Assembly: GCF_019578655.1 (NCBI RefSeq)
Contig: NC_063256.1
Location: forward strand, 15,190,001-15,254,000
Source: Ricinus communis
Taxonomy: Eukaryota > Streptophyta > Magnoliopsida > Malpighiales > Euphorbiaceae
Reading direction: 5' to 3'
Length of the DNA stretch: 64,000 bases
Part shown: positions 58,134 to 64,000 of the stretch, in pieces
Position numbering within the stretch: the first letter of the stretch is position 1
How the letters are laid out: each line of letters starts with the position of its first letter
Made by a program: the position numbers and the translations under genes
The notes under the pieces: model-generated
Databases searched by the model: none
Told to the model about the DNA's origin: nothing
What the model saw: the letters and a program-made list of their open reading frames with translations, nothing else

Positions 58134-59360
58134 TTAGGGTGCCTCCCAAAAGCGCTTCTTTTTGATGTGATGAGTCTTCTTAGCTGGACTCATGGTGAAA
58201 AGCAAACGGGCGTGATCAACGACCATCCATCCTTCTTCTAAGAAAATGGCTTCAAGTATCCGCTTAGAGGGATAATCATCAATTTCCTCTTCCCATTTGT
58301 CAAGCAAGTTTGCCGATATGATGGGCAAAACTCGCTCCTCATATAATTGCACATAGTCATGATGCTCTAGGGGCTCTTCCAATTTGAAAGCTAAAGTTTC
58401 ACCAATTGGAAGTATCGACGGTTGGGAAATTTCTTCAGGAATGTCAAAGGTTTTCTCTAGTCCTTGTCTTGGTTCACTGGCCAGAAGAAACTCGAGCTCG
58501 TCCAAGACTTCTTCATTGGATAACTCGTGCTCATCTTCCACCATTGAAGGGACTTGTGAAAAATCCACCAAAAATTCCTTTAACTGCAACTTAGCATCAT
58601 TAACTGTACATTCCTGTTGATAGTCTTTCAGAGGGATTATGTTCGCCTGTTCCTTTTCTAGTTCCATCTCCATGTTCAAGAAATCATCCTGCACAAAAGC
58701 ATCATCATCAAACATACTAGATAAACTAGAAAATTCTCACCTGAACGCAAAGTGATGGCGCTCAAATGTTCCTCGGATTCAGTAGCGTTTGATGGAGTTC
58801 CCCATTATTCTACCGCCAGTAACTTGAAGATCAAGCCTACTTGATGCTCTATGTTCTCAATTAAGGCTTGTTGACTTTCAAGTACCCTCTCTGTTTGTTG
58901 GAATCTATCATCAAGACTAGCAATGAACCTCATCATCAGCTCCTCTGACACTAACTCTTCATCTTGAGTTAAGATTAGGCTGCTGATGTAGTTGCTGAAA
59001 TCTTGGTGGTTCTTAGCCATCTAAGCTCCATCCAAAGGGTGAATGAGTTCTCCATTCTTGATTGTAGGTGCTTTCATACGAGTTCTTTAGCTAGCTTCCC
59101 ATATAATTCACCTATTCAAAGTTATAAGAATAATGAGCAATATCACTATACAATGGACAATCATTACTCAAATGTAGACCACAATGGATTTCATAAAAAA
59201 CTCAAGAGAAAAGGATGGGAGTGGAGAGTTGATCGGTAGCCCTGCAAAACGATTCCAATCGAGCTGCTAAGGCTGCATGGGTGTCCCAATTTTTAGCACT
59301 CTCTTGGTTTCTGATCCCATTCTCCAACACGTCATACAAAGAGTTTGAATTTAGCATTGA
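58134..59360 (-). pseudogene. F2 gag C-terminal fusion protein, best-preserved copy
   Basis: From about 59360 the minus strand matches the gag C-terminal half with small disruptions; 59020-58805 reads MMRFIASLDDRFQQTERVLE and IENIEHQVGLIFKLL; after one stop (TAA) come AITLRSGENF and an open 193-codon frame from ATG 58715 to 58134. It contains the acidic region (EDEHELSNEEVLDELEFLLA), EPLEHHDYVQLYEERVLP and an end KRFWEAP. Only this copy reads through to KRFWEAP without a frame change. No known domain beyond gag; its role is unknown, perhaps RNA packaging through the gag part. Confidence 0.65.
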
Positions 59361-59506
59361 ACCTCCTTATCATTTCACTACCTGAATCATAAACTTGAAC
59401 TAAACAAATATGTACAAAAATAAAATAAAATAAATATATAACCAAATAATAAAAAACATTTTGGCTAAAGTAACAAATAGCAAATTTTTCTCTAGTTTTC
59501 AAACAT

Positions 59507-59524
59507 TCCTAGGCAACGGCGCCA
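59507..59524 (-). other. Primer-binding site of F2 (tRNA-Asp type)
   Basis: TCCTAGGCAACGGCGCCA on the + strand; the nine bases GGCGCCGTT of the minus strand are intact. Confidence 0.78.
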
Positions 59525-59530
59525 AAAACT

Positions 59531-60065
59531 TGACGGACTATTTATGGTAGCTACAATCTAAAGCAGTGAACCTATCAATGCAGTCTAGCACTCATGGCGA
59601 GTATAATTGTCTCAGCACGGCTGTGGTCAGGAGTCCAGGCCGTGCTGAACATTCAGATCTCAATAATTAGGGTTTCTTCATAGCCGTGTCCCCGCCAGTG
59701 CTGAGCCACCACGGGCCGTGCTGGAGGCCGTGGCGGCTACGGAAACCGTGCCCAAAGTGCCATGTTTTGAAGACCAAAAGCACATGGTTGGTCACGGCTA
59801 GAGTCCAGGCCCTAGTAATCAGCACGGCCTTGACCTAGGCCGTGCTCAATGTATGCACTGCGAGCTCTTATCCGATCTTGATGAATTCCCGTCTATTTTC
59901 GCATGTATTGATCTATAATTGCTCAAATACTGATGATGGTCCTATAAATTCTCCTGAAATGCAAAAGAACGCAAAACACGGATGATCTTGGAATAAAAGC
60001 ACAATAATTGCTGAAGAAAATACGCAATAATATGCAAGCAAATATGTGTAAAACTATGCATATCA
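59531..60065 (-). repeat. Chimeric LTR remnant: family I joined to a family-D relative
   Basis: 59531-59604 is the first 74 bp of a family-I LTR. At GAGTATAATTGTCTC it switches to a family-D-like U3 (palindromes at 59615-59850, end TATGCATATCA at 60065) that differs from the D copies, so it is a third related family. Confidence 0.65.
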
Positions 60066-60150
60066 GTAAGGCTGACTAGCTTACTTGTCTGCAGGGAGAA
60101 AGTAGCTAGTGCCGCACGGTTCGTTTGTAGAAAAGACCAAGCCCGTGACA

Positions 60151-61874
60151 ATACGGGCGCTAGGCTACGAGGATGCTGGCCAACGCGTGCGCTAAGCTGC
60201 AAGGATGCACTGCCAACGGGCCAATTCTCGCCACTAGGCCTGATGGCCTCGGCAATGTGGGGCTGGCACACGAGGATTCCTCCCAACCGCCGACTTCGAC
60301 ACATCGGCCGGTACGCGAGGGTTTCGCCAACGGGCCCCGCGCCTCTCGCAATAGGGGGGCTGGCACGCTGCGATTCCTTGCCAACTAGCCCGACGGGCGC
60401 CACGCTTCGCAATCCAAGGCTAGCACGCAGGATTCTCGCCAACTGCCCTAGCTGCATGGGTCGCCTAGCGTGCGAGGATTCTCCCAACGGCCCGGGCGCC
60501 AGACGGCAATGGGGCCGGCACGTGAGGATTCTTCGCTAATCGGGCTGAGGGTGGCGCTACGCTCGCCAAGAGTGGTGCTCGGCTACTGGCGCAGGATTCT
60601 CTCCACCCAGGCCCGGCTGGCGACCTGTGAACGGGCTAGCACGCGAGGATTTTATGCCAATAGGCCCGTGCATGCAAGTTGGCTCGCTAGTGGTGTCTGG
60701 CGGGTGTGCGATGCTAATCGCCAGCAGGCCCATCAGGATTTATTGGTGACGCAGCACGGGCCCGTCAAGATTTTTCAGTGATATAGTACAGGCGAAGGAA
60801 AGTTTTGAAGCGAAGTTGCTTGCTTACAGACCTTTATGCCGAAAATAGTCAAAATTATGCACTTTTTGGCTGGGAGCACACCCCCATGACATTGCCCGTG
60901 ATTCTTAGTCCGAATGAATGTTTGGGCTGTGATGTGGTTCCTCGAGAAATTTTCAAGGGATTCTCCAATCCTATAATGTGGTTCCTCAAGAAATTCTGAA
61001 AGGAATAGGTTCGCTAGAGTTCACATTTCTTTTTCTCTAAAGACCCAAATCAAATTTAAGCTCAAGAGGAACTGGTTAATCCAATAATTTATCAAAAACC
61101 AATGATAAATCCACTGATAGCAAATACAAATGAATTAAACATAATTTAATTAGAATGAGAGATGGATCAGTTTTTTGGCTTGAATTCTCTTTTAATAAAG
61201 AAAAAGAGAAATAAAAACGCTTAGTTTGTTCAGCATCGATCATCTAAGGAAATAATCATCACTTCCATCCCATTCCATTCTAAGTGATACCAACTAATTA
61301 ATTATTTCTCCATCAGATGATAGAATTTCAATTTAAAAACCCATTTTCTCTTTAACTCAATAAAGAAAAACTCTAAATAAATAATTTTGGTATGACAAAA
61401 CAAAAATAAAGAAGGATCAGAAATCTGGCTTGGACTCCCAAAATATATTGAGAGAAAATTGCTCAGTATATTCACCTTCAATCATTTGGGAAAATAATCA
61501 TCACCTCACACCTCTATTTATATCTAATTTACTCAATAACTTTGAAATAATTAATTGATTTCTTAAGCATCCATAGTGTAGGGAACTTGCCTGCAGCACT
61601 AGTTAGAATAGAACTTGGATGTGAGCTCAAGTCCGCTGAGTTTGTAGAATTACTTAGGATTTTGGGACTTGGCCCCCATGCTGCGTAGTGTGGGGGACTT
61701 GCATGCAGCACTGGCTAGAACTTAGATGTGTTCTTAAGTCCACTGAGTTTGTGGAATTACTTAGGATTTTGGGACTTGGGACTTCGGGGATTCTTGGACC
61801 TTGGAGCGCGGAACCTCAGGGCCCTTTTTTTAAGAATAAATGTTTGATTTTGCATGTGGGGAGGAGGTAAGGGA
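60151..61874 (-). other. rDNA spacer-like block adjoining 25S
   Basis: 60151-60740 holds GC-rich subrepeats. About 60780-61560 is AT-rich and collinear with 33960-34560. About 61575-61798 has two copies of a 112-bp unit (AGTGTAGGGAACTTGC and AGTGTGGGGGACTTGC starts). It runs without break into the 25S 3' end at 61875. No gene seen. Confidence 0.65.
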
Positions 61875-62353
61875 TGAATCAGAGTGACGAAGGGCTGAAT
61901 CTCAGTGGATTGTGGCAGTAAGGCCACTCTACCACTTACAATACCCCGTCGCGTATTTAAGTCATCTGCAAAGGATTCAATTCGCCGCCCTATGGAAATT
62001 GTAATTCAAGGCGGCCCGCGCGGCTCGTTCTTTGCGAGGGCTTAGCCAACGACACGTGCCTTTAGGGGCCGGAGGGCCCCTACTGCTGGTCGACAAACGA
62101 GCAGTGGACAATGCGTCGCTTCTAGCCTGGATTCTGACTTAGAGGCTTTCAGTCATAATCCAGTGCACGGTAGCTTCGCGCCACTAGCTTTTCAACCAAT
62201 TGCAATGACCAATTGTGCGAATCAACGGTTCCTCTCATACTAGGTTGAATTCCCATTACGACACAATCATCAAGATAAACTAACCTGTCTCACGACCAGC
62301 CTAAACCCACCACGCTCCTTATCGGGTGAACAATCCAACACTTGGTGAATTCT
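61875..62353 (-). rRNA. 25S rRNA 3' region, part 1 (pseudogene)
   Basis: The + strand is the reverse complement of the last about 480 bp of plant 25S rRNA: CTTACAATACCCCGTCGCGT, GGATTCTGACTTAGAGGC, TTCGCGCCACTAGCTTTTC, ATCAACGGTTCCTCTCATAC, AACAATCCAACACTTGGTG. Several conserved sites carry C-to-T or G-to-A changes and small indels, so it is not a functional gene. It is interrupted at GAATTCT. Confidence 0.93.
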
Positions 62354-63831
62354 TGATGTGCGTAAAATATACACAGCTAATTGGGGTTTTTAAGATTGAT
62401 TTTATGTACATTTGGATGTGAATTGGTCCCAACACTCACCCTATGCATCTATTTGTGTGCATTAGGTCCAAAAGAAGTCAAAGAATGACAAAGGGAAGAA
62501 TTAGAGCATAATTGAATGTCAAAGCTGCTAAAACAAGCTAAGTTTGCGCATGAGAAAGCTGGACACGGCCGTGTTGGTTTTAACACTAGCCGTGTTCCCA
62601 ACACAGGCACCAAAACGAGCTGTGTTGGATGCATTTGACAAAAGAAGCATTAAAGAGCACGACCATAAAGACTAACAGGGCCATCAGCATGGGGCTGTGT
62701 TCCCAACACGCCCACTAATACATGTCATGTTCCCAACACGAGCATTAACATAACCATGTTCACGACAACTGGACAAATTAATTTAAAAAGAAAGAAAAGA
62801 GGAAAAGGGAGGCAACTAGGGTTAGAATGTCCCAAACTCATATTTTTCTCTCTCCAAGGGTTTTTTGAGCTGGAACTAAGAAAAAAGGAGACTTGGATCA
62901 AGGTTTCAATTGGATTCTCTTCAAAGATCAAAGATTGGTGAGGATCGTCGATTGGTTTCAATCTGAGTAAAAGGAACAAGAATCGATCCAAGATTGGGCA
63001 AGAGGAATTGGAGCTGTTTACTCTCATCCAAGGGTGTATTTGGGTTTCTCTACCTTTACTCATTTTTGTAATTGAATTCTTGTGGGTTGTGATGATGAAC
63101 ATGATTAGCTAAACTTGTTAACCCATTGGGGTTCTTTATCTAGGGATTTTTGTACTTAAATATTGAATTGAATGTATTAATTGTCAATATTGGTTTGCAA
63201 TGGAAGTGTTTATTGATTTGTTCTTCACATCTTGTTGAATGATTTTTGAAATTTGAATGATCTTGAGAAAGACGTTTAGGTTTGGATTGTCCTTTACAAC
63301 CTAGAATTGAATTCGCCTAGAGATAGAGTGTTCGTTCTACCGGATTGAGAATTAACAACTCTCAATAGTGTTAATTGGTACATAATGCTAATTTGGATAA
63401 TTAGAGTTAGGAAGAGATTTCAACCTAATTAATTTAAATTAAGATGTTAGTGTCCTAGAGAAAGGCGTTAATTGCGTAGAGATTTCCCCACGGAAATTGA
63501 ATTCAATCAATCAATTCCACCTTTAGTTTCCATTCCCCAGAGACAAGAATTCCCAAGGGGTTATTCCTTTACTTGAATTAATCCTTCCCTAGTAGCCGTA
63601 GTTAGACAACAATTGGAGTAGCTATTAGTTAATTTAGGAATTATTCATCAATGCCATTTTTTATATTAGATAGCCGAGAAGATTGAGTAGGTTTAGGTTC
63701 ACACGTTCTTTGGGGAATACGACACTTGGTACTCGCCATTAGCTATACTCCATCGATAGGTACACTGCCTTAGGTCGTAGTCTTGCTTGACTTAGCAACC
63801 ATCAAGTTTTTTTTTCTTGTATATATAATCT
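62354..63831 (+). mobile_element. Family-I LTR inserted in the 25S rRNA sequence
   Basis: LTR 62354-63804 (TGATGTGCG to ACCATCA), followed by 27 bp (AGTTTTTTTTTCTTG and on) that start like the sequence after a family-I LTR but are not the PBS. Flanked by ATTCT at 62349-62353 and 63832-63836. Removing it restores GGTGAATTCTGCTTCAC of 25S. Palindromes at 62570-62760. Confidence 0.88.
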
Positions 63832-63836
63832 ATTCT

Positions 63837-63903
63837 GCTTCACAATGATAGGAAGAGCTAACATTGAAGGATCAAAAAGCAACGTCGCTATGAATGGTTG
63901 GCT

Positions 63904-63946
<43 letters not shown>

Positions 63947-64000
63947 AACTTCAAATTTTGAAGGTTTAAACGATCGATAGGCCATGCTTTCACGATTCGT
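63837..64000 (-). rRNA. 25S rRNA 3' region, part 2 (runs off the window)
   Basis: Continues the 25S reverse complement: GCTTCACAATGATAGGAAGA, AAAAAGCAACGTCGCTATGA, GCCAGTTATCCCTGTGGTAA. It extends beyond 64000. Confidence 0.93.

Larger units (their letters stand above)
55159..60150 (+). mobile_element. Solo-type G-family LTR split by a 4.5-kb insert
   Basis: 55159-55580 and 60087-60150 together make 486 bp, exactly the length of the G LTR. Between them is family-I and family-D material flanked by a 21-bp duplication starting GTAAGGCTGACTAGC (55560-55580 and 60066-60086). The LTR sits in GC-rich spacer subrepeats. Its flanks, GATGC and ATACG, do not match. Confidence 0.78.

Noticed and set aside
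61875..64000. Functional rRNA gene
   Set aside because: It carries substitutions at conserved 25S positions and an LTR insertion; the visible part is a pseudogene.

Overview
The window looks like repeat-packed heterochromatin of a seed plant, probably pericentromeric and/or next to rDNA. Every recognisable coding stretch belongs to plant Ty3/gypsy LTR retrotransposons: Tat/Athila-like gag, an Athila-type downstream ORF, chromovirus gag-PR-RT-IN, and a chromodomain. Primer-binding sites match plant tRNA-Asp and initiator tRNA-Met. Decayed 25S rRNA pieces of plant type are present. I found no host protein gene, no CRISPR array and no tRNA gene. The species cannot be told from the sequence.

Layout. 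(1) Positions 1-30331 are one array of a 39-bp satellite, in + orientation to about 2472 and in - orientation after that. It was broken open by a nested insertion. Element A, a CRM-like chromovirus without a chromodomain, inserted in the array (TSD AAACC/AAACT). Element B, a non-autonomous Tat/Athila-like element, inserted in A's 5' LTR (TSD TTAGA). Element C, the same family in reverse, inserted in B (TSD TAGAG). A solo LTR related to A inserted in B (TSD TGCAG), and a solo LTR of family D inserted in A (TSD GTGAG). Removing each insertion with one TSD copy restores a continuous LTR or reading frame. (2) Positions 30332-45790 are a mosaic: a truncated family-I LTR, a 3' remnant of a chromodomain chromovirus with its 3' LTR, an rDNA spacer-like block ending in 25S rRNA, a deleted family-I element (F), LTR fragments, and element D, whose internal ORF is split by an inversion. 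(3) Positions 45791-60150 hold more spacer-like sequence, a chromovirus 5' half (G) whose LTR carries a perfect heat-shock element, chimeric LTR fragments, a second HSE-bearing LTR split by a 4.5-kb insert, and a family-I internal region (F2) with the best-preserved frame. (4) Positions 60151-64000 are spacer-like sequence running into the 3' end of a minus-strand 25S rRNA gene, itself interrupted by a family-I LTR (TSD ATTCT).

Family names used here. Family I has an LTR of about 1.44 kb that begins TGATGTGCG, a tRNA-Asp PBS and no pol. Family D has an LTR of about 1.45 kb that begins TGATAGGCATC and a tRNA-Asp PBS. Family A is CRM-like, with an LTR of about 997 bp and a tRNA-Met PBS. Family G is Tekay/Del-like, with an LTR of 486 bp that begins TGTCACAGCC and a tRNA-Met PBS.

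Almost all coding sequence is broken by frameshifts and stops, many of them explainable as C-to-T or G-to-A changes, as expected of methylated silent DNA. The more interesting signals are in cis elements: heat-shock elements in two LTRs, clusters of a CACGGCCGTG-type palindrome shared by unrelated LTR families and lying just upstream of TATA boxes, an apparent internal promoter and leader before the Athila-type ORF, and small dyads in the 3' untranslated part that keep pairing through compensatory change.
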